Shown here: positions 1 through 8,145 of the stretch, piece after piece
Position numbering within the stretch: position 1 is the first letter of the stretch
Layout of the letters: each line of letters opens with the position of its first letter
Assembly (NCBI GenBank): GCA_016840485.1
Contig: JAEOSG010000014.1
Location: forward strand, 1 to 32,007
Length of the DNA stretch: 32,007 bases
Direction of reading: 5' to 3'
From: Candidatus Baldrarchaeota archaeon
GTDB lineage: Archaea > Asgardarchaeota > Baldrarchaeia > Baldrarchaeales > DXJG01
The notes under the pieces: model-generated
Databases searched by the model: none
What the model saw: only the letters and a program-made list of their open reading frames with translations
Told to the model about the DNA's origin: nothing
Translations under genes and position numbers: made by a program

Positions 1-376
1 CAATACTTATCTTAAGAATACCATTTTTATAGCTGAATAAGGTATTCTTAATGTAAACGGTCTTCTTAGTAATTTCGGGCTTTGATTTTGCTTTTCCTCT
101 GTTACGAAGCTTGATCCATCCCTTAACTAATCCCATGACTGAGTTTATGGCTGAATCAATATAGTGTTTAGAATACGTCCAATCTTTCAGCAATCTATCT
201 CTGAGTTCCCTTCTGTCTTCTTTCTTAAAGTTTAAATGGACTTTTCCTCTTTGAGAATAAACGATGTGAGAAAATACTTCTTTTAGTGTCTTCTTTTTCA
301 CTTCAAAATACGCATCAATTAAGTCCTTTGGAGACTCGATAGGAATGCTGTAAGCTTTAATCGCTTCTTCCTTCAA
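1..376 (-). CDS. tnpB: TnpB-like RNA-guided nuclease of an IS607-type element, N-terminal part only
   Basis: Reading leftwards from a TTG at 374-376, about 125 codons stay open to the window edge. They give MKEEAIKAYSIPIESPKDLI and a basic, helical sequence with YSKHYIDSAINSVMGLVKGW, which resembles the N-terminal region of archaeal IS605/IS607 OrfB (TnpB) proteins. A GAGGTG ribosome site lies 9 bases before the TTG. The frame is closed by a stop just upstream, so this start is nearly forced. It overlaps the end of the HTH gene by 20 bases, the usual tnpA-tnpB arrangement of IS607 elements. TnpB proteins are omega-RNA-guided DNA nucleases that help retain the element. The RuvC catalytic residues and zinc finger lie outside the window, so activity cannot be judged. 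Confidence 0.72.
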   Translation of the reverse strand, partial: MKEEAIKAYSIPIESPKDLIDAYFEVKKKTLKEVFSHIVYSQRGKVHLNFKKEDRRELRDRLLKDWTYSKHYIDSAINSVMGLVKGWIKLRNRGKAKSKPEITKKTVYIKNTLFSYKNGILKISI

Positions 377-545
377 GTATTTTTTTCACCTCGCTCTCAG
401 GTATCCTATATCTCCCGCTTGGAAGCTTTATCGCTTTAATCTTTCCTTCCTTAATCCATTTAACTACGGTGTGCCTATCAACTCCGAGAATCTCAGTAAC
501 TTCGCCGCTTCTTAACATTCTCTCCCTTCTCTCCATACTCACCAC
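357..545 (-). CDS. MerR/excisionase-type HTH protein, IS607 TnpA lacking its recombinase domain
   Basis: This 62-residue protein starts at GTG 543-545, 5 bases after a perfect GGAGG. It has the MerR/excisionase helix-turn-helix pattern: LRSGEVTEILGVDRHTVVKW, then GKIKAIKLPSGRYRIPESEV. In IS607 elements this HTH forms the first ~60 residues of TnpA and is followed by a serine-recombinase domain. Here the protein stops right after the HTH (EGRSD-stop) and the TnpB frame begins in the overlap, so the catalytic domain is absent. It may be a deletion derivative kept as a DNA-binding repressor, or a naturally HTH-only partner of TnpB. The HTH assignment is strong; its present role is inference. Confidence 0.75.
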   Translation of the reverse strand: MVSMERRERMLRSGEVTEILGVDRHTVVKWIKEGKIKAIKLPSGRYRIPESEVKKILEGRSD

Positions 546-640
546 AAATGCCTCCTGTATTTGAAGAATTTAAAAAGTATTACAAAACGCTTTCAAACAT
601 ATCCAATTAATAATTTAAAATAAGAGGTATATTAAGTTGG

Positions 641-1108
641 TTAAGTTTTGGTTTCGGCTGATAGTTTGAGTTTTTTAAGGCTTATCCATCCGATTTTTTC
701 TCTTCGCAGTTCCCACTTCTCTATAACTTTCGAAAATTCTTCAAACGCTTTTTTATAAAAGCCGTCGTCAAAAATTAGTATTCCATGATGTAATGCTTCT
801 AGGATAGTGAGATCTAACTCTTTAAGAGCTTTAAAGAATTCATCTTCTGCGTAAACTCTTGGTTCTATGACCTCGCATCCAGGCACACGGAAGTTAAGCC
901 ATCTAGCAAGACCTTTTGGGGCCTTTTTTACTACTACTAATAGGTCAAGGTCGCTCCATGGTTTAGCTTTTCCTTTAACTCTTGACCCAAATGCAATAAC
1001 CATCTTAAGAGTTGTACGTTGAGAAACTTCTTTTAACCAACGTTTAAGTATTTTGTTAACCTTTTCTCCTCTCCAGGTTTCACCGAAATCGAAATCATTA
1101 GGTTTCAT
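641..1108 (-). CDS. MNT-type minimal nucleotidyltransferase (putative antitoxin)
   Basis: This 155-residue protein has the nucleotidyltransferase signature GSRVKGKAKPWSDLDLLVVV (GS...SDLD, about residues 42-61), followed by a region with acidic residues that could supply the third metal ligand. Its ATG overlaps the stop of the upstream HEPN gene as ATGA (1105-1108), so the two are translationally coupled. In the characterised HepT/MntA systems the MNT protein neutralises the HEPN ribonuclease by adenylylating it; that role is transferred here from the family. At 155 residues it is longer than the ~100-120 residue minimal MNTs, with a basic C-terminal tail of unknown use. The family call is confident; the antitoxin role is likely from context. 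Confidence 0.85.
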   Translation of the reverse strand: MKPNDFDFGETWRGEKVNKILKRWLKEVSQRTTLKMVIAFGSRVKGKAKPWSDLDLLVVVKKAPKGLARWLNFRVPGCEVIEPRVYAEDEFFKALKELDLTILEALHHGILIFDDGFYKKAFEEFSKVIEKWELRREKIGWISLKKLKLSAETKT

Positions 1109-1509
1109 AATTCTTCCTCTACTAATGTTAAAATTTTATAGGCTAGGTTAAGAAATTTTAATGCAACTTTCCTTGTGTAGTATTCTTTGGGTATTTTTAA
1201 TCGTCTTCTGGCATCTGGATATCTGGTTGCAAAATAGTGCATAGATAATTCTTCAAGATCCCTACTTTTAATATCGATTTTTAAGGAAAGTTTAATTGCT
1301 TCTTCTACTAGAACTTTTAAATCATGCGTGTGAAGAACTTTATAGCCTTTGCTTGTTAAATACGCTTTGATTGCTGTTTCTACTGTTTGATGAGCATAAA
1401 AAACTACTTGAGCATAATCTTCAGATTTAATTGCTCTACACGCTCTCTCAAAGTTACTCCATGCGGTTTCAAGCCACTCACTACTAGTAGCATTAAAAGG
1501 GTCTCCCAT
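1105..1509 (-). CDS. HEPN-domain protein (putative toxin partner of MNT)
   Basis: This 134-residue all-helical protein of the COG2250-type HEPN family has AQVVFYAHQTVETAIKAYL in its core helix, a THDL turn, and the characteristic FATRYPDARR ... PKEYYTR near the C-terminus. The ATG at 1507-1509 is the natural start, with a weak AAGG ahead of it. It is the first gene of a two-gene unit with the MNT gene. HEPN proteins of such pairs are ribonucleases, but the canonical R-x4-6-H catalytic motif could not be found by eye, so ribonuclease activity is uncertain. The second HEPN in the window (31467-31883) shares the RYP and EEYYTR-type motifs. Confidence 0.85.
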   Translation of the reverse strand: MGDPFNATSSEWLETAWSNFERACRAIKSEDYAQVVFYAHQTVETAIKAYLTSKGYKVLHTHDLKVLVEEAIKLSLKIDIKSRDLEELSMHYFATRYPDARRRLKIPKEYYTRKVALKFLNLAYKILTLVEEEL

Positions 1510-1661
1510 TTAGCCTTAAACCCCTTTTAGCAGGTTTATTAATCATAGAATAAAATCCAAGTAAGTATAACAGTAATAGGCTATTTTAATCTTTACTTAA
1601 TGTTGCAAGGGAAAGCACAAATACGCTAGAAAATGAAATGTTAGTTTAATAGTCTTTGTTT

Positions 1662-2093
1662 TTATTCCTTGTTGTATTTTGTGATTATGGAGATTAGTGG
1701 GTGTTTTTTATCGATGTAACAATAGCTGAGGGGTGGCATCCATTTTGGTTCGTTTAGTTCTTCACGTATGGTTTCAAGAGGTATGGGGTTATTATAGGTT
1801 TTTGGTTCTAAAACCTCCATAGCGTATCCATATTCAACTCCCTTGAAATAGCTGTCAAATTCCTTTTTCGTTATTCCAGCTTGATCTTTCACGAAGTTCC
1901 ACAGGTTTTCAACAGGCATTTTATATATTTTGCCTACTTTGAACTCTCCAATAATCGCTTTTACTTTACTAGAAGCGTAAATTATTACTCTAGTACCATA
2001 ATCTATCCTATCACATCTCTTTCTTAACTCAAATTTTTTCTCGCCTCTAAGTATTTTATATGCATATTTTGGCTTTATGGACATCAACAGCAT
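1662..2093 (-). CDS. ASCH/PUA-like domain protein
   Basis: This protein of about 143 residues starts at ATG 2091-2093, 8 bases after a GAGGTG. An upstream in-frame TTG at 2144 lacks a ribosome site. The N-terminus MLLMSIKPKYAYKILRGEKK followed by FELRKR is the classic beginning of archaeal ASCH (PUA-superfamily) proteins. Then come RVIIYASS and a KVGKIY strand, as expected for the beta-barrel. ASCH domains are thought to bind RNA or modified nucleotides; no specific function can be assigned. No HTH is seen, unlike the COG4933 fusion proteins. It is transcribed divergently from the COG2401 gene across a 97-base A+T-rich spacer. Confidence 0.75.
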   Translation of the reverse strand: MLLMSIKPKYAYKILRGEKKFELRKRCDRIDYGTRVIIYASSKVKAIIGEFKVGKIYKMPVENLWNFVKDQAGITKKEFDSYFKGVEYGYAMEVLEPKTYNNPIPLETIREELNEPKWMPPLSYCYIDKKHPLISIITKYNKE

Positions 2094-2190
2094 GGCAGTG
2101 GCACCTCTTCTATCGACACTATCTTTTTTCTTAAAAAATACCAATCTATTTATATTTATTTGGTATGAGGTAATCTCCGGTGAATATTCT
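2094..2190. promoter_or_regulatory. Divergent promoter region between ASCH and COG2401 genes
   Basis: This 97-base A+T-rich spacer carries TTTATATTTATT at 2149-2160, a good TATA box 30-40 bases ahead of ATG 2191. Read on the other strand, the same element could serve the ASCH gene. The two genes may therefore be co-regulated. The call rests on sequence pattern only. Confidence 0.45.
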
Positions 2191-4146
2191 ATGAAGATTA
2201 TAGGTAAAATAGTAGAGACCGAGGTCCCTCGTTTTAAGCATCGATGGTTTGGAGTACTTGAAGTAGCGTATAAGAAACAAAGATATAGACTTTACATGAG
2301 CGGAACAATTGCACAATGGTTTATAGAAGGGGAAACAGTAGAAGTACACACATTAAATAAAGGGAAAAAGGATAAGAAAACTAATACAACAATTTTGGAT
2401 TTTGACGATTACGAATTTTACCGTTTATGGAAAGGTGAAAGAATAAAAGTGTGGCCAGTATTCACTAAGGAAATCACACATCCAAGATCAGATCCCCTTA
2501 CGGGGAAAATTCTTTACGAATATAAGATTAAGGCTCGCGAAGCTGTTTTTGAATCCGATTTCGAAGCAATAGCTTCACTAGAACAATACCATTACGCTAG
2601 CAAGGAGGAGATCGTTGCAATTTGGAGATGTGAAAAATGTGGGAAATTCATTGAAGCAAATACTCGCCCCACATGTCCAAAATGCAAATCTTCAAAAGAT
2701 GTTCACATATTGGAAATTAGAGGTAGCACCCCCGCCTCCCGTTTTCTTGTTTTAGAACTTCTTGAAAGAAAACCTTACGAACCTAAAATAGTTGCTTACG
2801 TTCGAGTTGACCCCCCAGTTCCATCGATGCATCGAAGAATCGAAGAAAACGGAAAAATATCCGTGGAGAGGAATATTCGAGAAAAAGTTTTTGAAGAAGA
2901 CTGGTTTCACCCAGTTTTCTGGCCTGAAAAAATAGCGAAAGAAAAAATGGCTAAGCTACGGAAAGAGTTTGGAAATAGAATAGCGATAAGAAAGATATGG
3001 GAAGAGGTTAAATGGGAAGCCCTCAAACAATGTGAAACCGCGGTTAGCAGAATTGCGCGAGTAGTTGTTCACCCAGACTATAGGGCGGACGGACTTGGAT
3101 CATTAAGTGCTAAAATAGCTGTGGAATGGATAGCGGAAAGAGCAGTACCAGAGATGAAGAAAAGAAAACACATGGTTGAAGTAATTGCGCAAATGGCTAG
3201 AGCACATCCATTTTTCGAAAAAATAGGCTTCAAATATGTATGGGATACTGCAGGTGGCCGTCCAGTCCTATACTATCCATTAACCCAGAAAGCTCGTGAA
3301 AAACTAGAATTTTTCCTTAAAAATGATAAGTATGCATCTAAGCACGGAGGAGTGCTTTTTAGATCTAGATATGGGAAAGTTGATGTGCTTAAAGGACCAG
3401 TAGAAATAGTAAACATGACCAAAAAATATGAAAGTGAACTGGATCTTGAAAAACTTCCTACAGAGTTGAAAGAGCTTCTTAGAGCTTTTGGTGTAGAATC
3501 GAGAATCATAGAGCAAGCAGTGTTTAGAGACGCAAACATAAAGATAGAATCCGGGGAAGTTGTAGTTGTTGTAGGTGCAAGTGGGGCTGGAAAAACCACA
3601 TTAGCAAGACTAATCATAGGGGCAGAAAAGGAATATGAGAAAATATTGAAAGAAAAGTTGAGCGCTGAAGTTTTTGAGAGACTTTATAAACCTGATTCCG
3701 GAAAGATAAAGCTTCCAGAAAATGCAAAGATAGCTGCATTGATCCCGGGGGAAATAGAACCTACATTTGGTGATTCAACTCTTTTAGAAAAAATTTACAG
3801 TATAACTGGAGATCAGTACATGGCTGTTGAGGTGCTAAATAAATGTGGACTGGCGGATGCTATACTTTACAGGGCTAAATTTTCCGAACTTTCAACGGGT
3901 CAAAAAGAAAGAGCAAAACTGGCCGTGGTGCTTGCAGAAAAACCAAATCTCCTAGTAATAGACGAGTTTGCTGCACATTTGGATGTATTAACAGCTCGAA
4001 GAGTAGCTAGAAAAATCAATGAGATTTGCCGACAAGCAGGAATAACATTAATAGCAATAACCCATCGACCAGAAGTTATCGACGCATTATCCCCGGACAA
4101 AATCCTGTACGTCGGTTATGGAACTCTTATAGAACAACAACGTTAA
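2191..4146 (+). CDS. COG2401-type ABC ATPase fused to a GNAT acetyltransferase-like domain
   Basis: This protein has about 652 residues. The N-terminal ~140 residues (MKIIGKIVETEVPRFKHRWF...) precede a zinc ribbon with CEKC near 147 and CPKC near 162. A GNAT-like region follows around 284-366 (ARVVVHPDYRADGLGSLSAK). A C-terminal ABC ATPase has Walker A GASGAGKTT at about 461-469, signature LSTGQKERAK at about 567 and Walker B LLVIDEF at about 587. This order matches COG2401, an archaeal family of unknown function; no membrane segments are seen, so it is probably cytosolic. ATG 2191 is preceded by GGTGA 7 bases upstream. The frame stays open back to 2077, but that extension overlaps the ASCH gene and is unlikely to be used. 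The spacing between Walker A and the signature is shorter than in transporters, as in SMC/Rad50-like or UvrA-like ATPases. Confidence 0.85.
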   Translation: MKIIGKIVETEVPRFKHRWFGVLEVAYKKQRYRLYMSGTIAQWFIEGETVEVHTLNKGKKDKKTNTTILDFDDYEFYRLWKGERIKVWPVFTKEITHPRSDPLTGKILYEYKIKAREAVFESDFEAIASLEQYHYASKEEIVAIWRCEKCGKFIEANTRPTCPKCKSSKDVHILEIRGSTPASRFLVLELLERKPYEPKIVAYVRVDPPVPSMHRRIEENGKISVERNIREKVFEEDWFHPVFWPEKIAKEKMAKLRKEFGNRIAIRKIWEEVKWEALKQCETAVSRIARVVVHPDYRADGLGSLSAKIAVEWIAERAVPEMKKRKHMVEVIAQMARAHPFFEKIGFKYVWDTAGGRPVLYYPLTQKAREKLEFFLKNDKYASKHGGVLFRSRYGKVDVLKGPVEIVNMTKKYESELDLEKLPTELKELLRAFGVESRIIEQAVFRDANIKIESGEVVVVVGASGAGKTTLARLIIGAEKEYEKILKEKLSAEVFERLYKPDSGKIKLPENAKIAALIPGEIEPTFGDSTLLEKIYSITGDQYMAVEVLNKCGLADAILYRAKFSELSTGQKERAKLAVVLAEKPNLLVIDEFAAHLDVLTARRVARKINEICRQAGITLIAITHRPEVIDALSPDKILYVGYGTLIEQQR

Positions 4147-4305
4147 CAACGTCTGCTGACCGTTACATAAAATATTATCTCAATATTTTGTCACTTTTTG
4201 TTTATTTTTAGGTTATCGGTGTAAGCAGTTTTAACGCCAATAATAAGTTTACATTGGATATTTATGCCCATTATTGCTACAAAGACCAAAATGGAAGCAA
4301 AAAGA

Positions 4306-4315
4306 TTTATATTTA
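4306..4315 (+). promoter_or_regulatory. TATA box of the secreted subtilase gene
   Basis: TTTATATTTA follows an A-rich BRE-like stretch (GCAAAAAGA). A transcript start near 4340 would leave a short leader carrying the GAGGGGAG ribosome site before ATG 4365. The rest of the 4147-4305 spacer holds no recognisable gene. Confidence 0.6.
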
Positions 4316-4364
4316 GACCTCCATTTTTAATATCGAGTTAGCTAAAGTTAGAGGGGAGAATTGT

Positions 4365-6797
4365 ATGGAAAAAAGAAAAATTTTTGCTATAGTGCTAGCT
4401 GTAATATTCCTTATCTCAGTGATACCTCTTGCAGAGCTACCAACTGCAAGCTCTACAAAAATTGAACCTAAAGCTATGCCCATAACAAAAATAGACAAAG
4501 AACTCATGCAGAAAATTCAAGACGCCATTTCGTCGAACCAACCAAACAAGCTGTTACCAACAATAATACAAACAGCCACAAAAAACTACGACGACCTTAT
4601 TTCCGCCATTAACGATGCAGACGGTGTCGTAACACATACTTTCAAGTACGCAAATGGACTTGCAGCAAAAATACCTGCTAAAAATATATTGAAAATCGCT
4701 GAAAACGAATTAATACAAAAGATTTACTACGACGTTGAATGGACTCTGTCAAGCAATCCAAACTTAAATGTTAATATTTTCGACACCATAAAGGAGCAAG
4801 CTTTATCTTTAAGTGAAAAATATCAGACAATCTTCGTCACACCTGAAATTCTAAAGGATCTGAAAACCTTAAACCCAAACACCTACTGGAATCCAACAGC
4901 AATGGGAGCCACTCCAGTATGGTCTGAAGGATACCGGGGTCAAGGCTCTCTCATAGTCATAATCGACACAGGCATATACTCTGGTCACCCTATGTTTAGA
5001 GGTACTTCAATAATTGGTGGCGTAGATCTTAGTGATGATGTTGGTACACAATTTGAAGGATGGGACAGCCCAACAAACCACTGGCATGGAAGCCACGTGG
5101 CAGGGATCATTGCTAGTACTGGAGGCATTATCGTTCCACCTGATGACCCATTAGCTTTGGCGATAGAAAGATATACAGGCCAGCCTCTACCACCAGGTGA
5201 CCCCTATGGTTACCCAGGAACCAAAGTAATTTGGCTACTTGGCATGGCACCACTTGCAGATCTGTATATAATAAAGATTTTTGACCACACTGGTGCGGGA
5301 GTAACAGAATCTAAAGTGATTGAAGCAATTGAGTATGCAATAAGTCTCAAACTTGAACAGGGATTGGATGTAGATGTTATTAGTATGAGTTTAAGTGGCC
5401 CCACGCTTTTTGATGGAAGAGACTTAGAGGATCAAGTAGTTGACTTCGCAACTTCCATAGGAATAACCATCGTTGCTGCTGCTGGAAATGAGGGGCCAGC
5501 ACCTATGACTACTGGAAGTCCAGGAACCGCAAACACCGCAATAACCGTAGCAGCAGTTGCTAATCCTGTAAACACCAGAGTATTCTGGGATATCTATTAC
5601 GACTGGCCAGGTTTAGGCTACTACCTATTCACTAGTGAAACACCTCAGGTAATACACTTTAGTAGTCGTGGTCTCACGGCCGATGGCAGATTGAAACCAA
5701 CTATCTCAGCAACGGGAGTCTTTGTACTCTCAGCGTATCACAATGTTACCGAAGGAATATATGAAGGATATGCATTTGCTTCGGGTACTTCTATGGCTAC
5801 CCCTGCGGTTTCTGGTGCAATTGCGTTGTTAAATAGTTATGCAGAAGCTAACTTCGGGAACGATGTAGCAAGTCCTGAAGATTACAGGCAAGCTATCACA
5901 AAAGGCGCAATATGGTTGGATGGCTACACTGCTTGGGATCAGGGTGCTGGTTACCTAAATGCTTACAACGCCTTAGAGGCTCTTAAAGCGGATGAATCGT
6001 TAGGTGATGTAGCTCCAGAACTGTCTCCTGTTGCTCAGTTAGCGCCTATAGCTAATATACCGATTTACGGAGAAGGAAAATATAAGACGTATATTAAGGA
6101 TTTAAAGCCTGGCCATAAAGTTGAGTTCATATTCTACGTATCTCACTTGACATATATGATAAAGCTCGACCTCAGAAAGGTTTATTTGGGCGATGAAAAC
6201 CCGTTAGGTCTAAATAGTTTTGAAGTTTATATACAGAGTGCAAAGCGTTCAACTTACGCATATTACGTTGATAGCGCAAATGTTTGGGGACCTGCGACTT
6301 TCATAATCACAGATTATGAGACAAAATGGTTTGGAAGAGTATCAGGAGTATTTACAGATCCATGGACTCGTTTAGCGCCGATTGAACCTGGTTACGTAAA
6401 GATTGTTATCGAGAATGATTGGACCAGTTACGATGAGATATCGGCTGAAATAGTTATTACCGTAAAAGCAGCTAAAAAGGTACGGTGCCCCGATTATGTT
6501 CAAGGAGGTTTTATAGGGCCAGATGAAGTAGTTGATTGGATACCAATAGAAGTTCCAGAAGGTGCCAGAAAAGCAGAAATACTACTCATGTGGTTAAATG
6601 ATTGGAGCACATATCCAACTAGTGACCTAGACCTATACGTATGCTGGGACGAAGGATACGTTTTCGATGGTGCAACGTTGAACTCGCCTGAAAGAGTTAT
6701 CCTGGAAAGACCTACTTACATCTATATACTGATACACGGATATGCGATCTACACAGAATATCCAGAGATGTATATATTACTTATATGGTTCTGGTGA
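4365..6797 (+). CDS. Secreted subtilisin-like serine protease (S8 family)
   Basis: This 810-residue precursor is probably exported. It begins with a Sec signal peptide (KRK, then a hydrophobic stretch to about residue 27, ...PTASS). Next comes an inhibitor-I9-like propeptide (about 50-135). The peptidase domain shows all catalytic residues: Asp201 in VIIDTGIYSGHP, His241 in HWHGSHVAGI, oxyanion Asn375 in AAAGNEGP and Ser476 in FASGTSMATPAVSG. The C-terminal ~280 residues look like beta-sandwich domains, including DLDLYVCWDEG as in pre-peptidase C-terminal-like domains. There is no C-terminal membrane anchor, so it is presumably released or bound to the surface layer. The start is set by GAGGGGAG just before the ATG. 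It probably degrades extracellular protein; the substrate is unknown. Confidence 0.93.
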   Translation: MEKRKIFAIVLAVIFLISVIPLAELPTASSTKIEPKAMPITKIDKELMQKIQDAISSNQPNKLLPTIIQTATKNYDDLISAINDADGVVTHTFKYANGLAAKIPAKNILKIAENELIQKIYYDVEWTLSSNPNLNVNIFDTIKEQALSLSEKYQTIFVTPEILKDLKTLNPNTYWNPTAMGATPVWSEGYRGQGSLIVIIDTGIYSGHPMFRGTSIIGGVDLSDDVGTQFEGWDSPTNHWHGSHVAGIIASTGGIIVPPDDPLALAIERYTGQPLPPGDPYGYPGTKVIWLLGMAPLADLYIIKIFDHTGAGVTESKVIEAIEYAISLKLEQGLDVDVISMSLSGPTLFDGRDLEDQVVDFATSIGITIVAAAGNEGPAPMTTGSPGTANTAITVAAVANPVNTRVFWDIYYDWPGLGYYLFTSETPQVIHFSSRGLTADGRLKPTISATGVFVLSAYHNVTEGIYEGYAFASGTSMATPAVSGAIALLNSYAEANFGNDVASPEDYRQAITKGAIWLDGYTAWDQGAGYLNAYNALEALKADESLGDVAPELSPVAQLAPIANIPIYGEGKYKTYIKDLKPGHKVEFIFYVSHLTYMIKLDLRKVYLGDENPLGLNSFEVYIQSAKRSTYAYYVDSANVWGPATFIITDYETKWFGRVSGVFTDPWTRLAPIEPGYVKIVIENDWTSYDEISAEIVITVKAAKKVRCPDYVQGGFIGPDEVVDWIPIEVPEGARKAEILLMWLNDWSTYPTSDLDLYVCWDEGYVFDGATLNSPERVILERPTYIYILIHGYAIYTEYPEMYILLIWFW

Positions 6798-6822
6798 TGG
6801 TAGAATTCGCAAATACTAATAA

Positions 6823-6838
6823 TCTTCTTTTTCTTTTA
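6823..6838 (+). terminator. Pyrimidine-rich transcription end after the subtilase
   Basis: CTTCTTTTTCTTTTAA follows the stop codon by about 25 bases, the type of T-rich tract at which archaeal polymerase stops. There is no hairpin. The following 200 bases up to the mtnA ribosome site contain nothing recognisable beyond promoter-like A+T tracts. Confidence 0.4.
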
Positions 6839-7047
6839 ATCTTAAAGGAATTTTTGAAATTTATGCACCGAGCAATAGATTTCAAAGGTTTTATGCGAAA
6901 TAATTATCATAACAGCAGTTCTGATTTAACGTTTTAGTGGCTTGGAGTTTAAAATAAATGTGATGTTATTTAAAATTAAATTATCAACGTATATGGTGGA
7001 AATGTTAGCTGTTGAATGTAAGCAGCTAAAATGGGAGGTGATGAAAA

Positions 7048-8145
7048 CTGAAAATTAGGGTCAATGGAGAGGTAAAAGAGTTTCGTACTGTTTGGATGGA
7101 GGAAGATGGTGTTGTTAGGATGATTGATCAACGTAAGCTTCCACATGTTTTTGAGATTTTTGAGAGTAGAAGTTATTTGGATACTGCTTGGGCTATTAAG
7201 GAAATGGTTGTTCGTGGTGCTGGTGCTATAGGTGCTACTGCTGCTTTTGCAGTTGCTCAGGCAGCATTATCTATCAATTCGAATGATTTTGATGAATTTG
7301 TCGCAAAGTTAGAGGAGGCTGCAAATGTTGTTAGGAATACGAGGCCTACTGCTGTTAATTTGTTTCATGCTGTTGATCGTGTTCTATCCGCCGCTCGTAG
7401 ATGTGATAATGCTGAAGATGCTAAGGTGAGGGTTTTTGAGGAAGCTCGAAGGATTGCTGATGAGGATGTTGAGGCTTGTCGTAAGATTGGTGAGTATGGT
7501 AGTGAGTTTATTGAGGATGGTGATGTTGTTTTGACTCATTGTAATGCTGGTGCTCTTGCTTTTGTTGATTTTGGCACCGCTCTTGCCCCTATTCGTATTG
7601 CTCATTACTCTGGTAAGAAAGTTGTTGTTTTTGTTGACGAAACTCGTCCCAGATTGCAGGGTGCTCGTCTTACTGCTTGGGAGTTGAAGATGGAGGGTAT
7701 TGAGCATTATGTTATTGCTGATAATGCTGCTGGCTACTTTATGAAAAAGGGTGTTATTAAGAAGGTTATTGTTGGAGCTGATCGTATTGCAGCTAATGGA
7801 GATGTGGCCAATAAAATTGGTACCTATAAGCTTGCTTTAGCGGCTAAAGCAAATGGAATTCCTTTTTATGTTGCTGCTCCCACAAGCACTTTTGATTTAA
7901 ACTGTCCTTCCGGAGATAAAATTCCCATTGAAGAAAGACAAGAAGATGAAGTTTTGTATGTTTGGGGAGTTACAGACGAAGGTAAATGGGTCAGGGTGAG
8001 AATTGTTCCCAAAGATTGTAAAGCTAGGAATCCTGCCTTCGACGTAACTCCGAATGAACTTGTATCTGCAATTATAACTGAGAAAGGTGTTTTTTACCCT
8101 CCCTTTTCTGACTCAATAATGAAAATGTTTTCAAAGCGTTGTTAA
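7048..8145 (+). CDS. mtnA: S-methyl-5-thioribose-1-phosphate isomerase (MtnA)
   Basis: MtnA of the eIF2B-like family interconverts methylthioribose-1-phosphate and methylthioribulose-1-phosphate in methionine salvage; archaeal homologues can also act on other pentose-1-phosphates. The sequence has the full signature: VVRGAGAIG, THCNAGALA with catalytic Cys165, GADRIAANGDVANKIGTY with Asp245, then PFYVAAPTSTFD. The first ATG with no upstream requirement is 7096, but the conserved N-terminus (KIRVNGEVKEFRTVWMEEDG) continues upstream in the same frame to CTG 7048, which lies 7 bases after GGGAGGTG. I therefore take CTG 7048 as the start (365 residues). The alternative is a one-base error in the A run at 7044-7047, which would join ATG 7041 to the gene. 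Codon use changes along the gene (see findings). Confidence 0.92.
   Translation: MKIRVNGEVKEFRTVWMEEDGVVRMIDQRKLPHVFEIFESRSYLDTAWAIKEMVVRGAGAIGATAAFAVAQAALSINSNDFDEFVAKLEEAANVVRNTRPTAVNLFHAVDRVLSAARRCDNAEDAKVRVFEEARRIADEDVEACRKIGEYGSEFIEDGDVVLTHCNAGALAFVDFGTALAPIRIAHYSGKKVVVFVDETRPRLQGARLTAWELKMEGIEHYVIADNAAGYFMKKGVIKKVIVGADRIAANGDVANKIGTYKLALAAKANGIPFYVAAPTSTFDLNCPSGDKIPIEERQEDEVLYVWGVTDEGKWVRVRIVPKDCKARNPAFDVTPNELVSAIITEKGVFYPPFSDSIMKMFSKRC

Noticed and set aside
2077-2190. N-terminal extension of the COG2401 protein by 38 residues
   Set aside because: It overlaps the ASCH gene, reads through its promoter region, is hydrophobic unlike the family start, and ATG 2191 has its own ribosome site.
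7384-7707. 107-codon minus-strand frame inside mtnA
   Set aside because: It is a by-product of the T-ending codons on the sense strand; the protein is low-complexity and there is no ribosome site.
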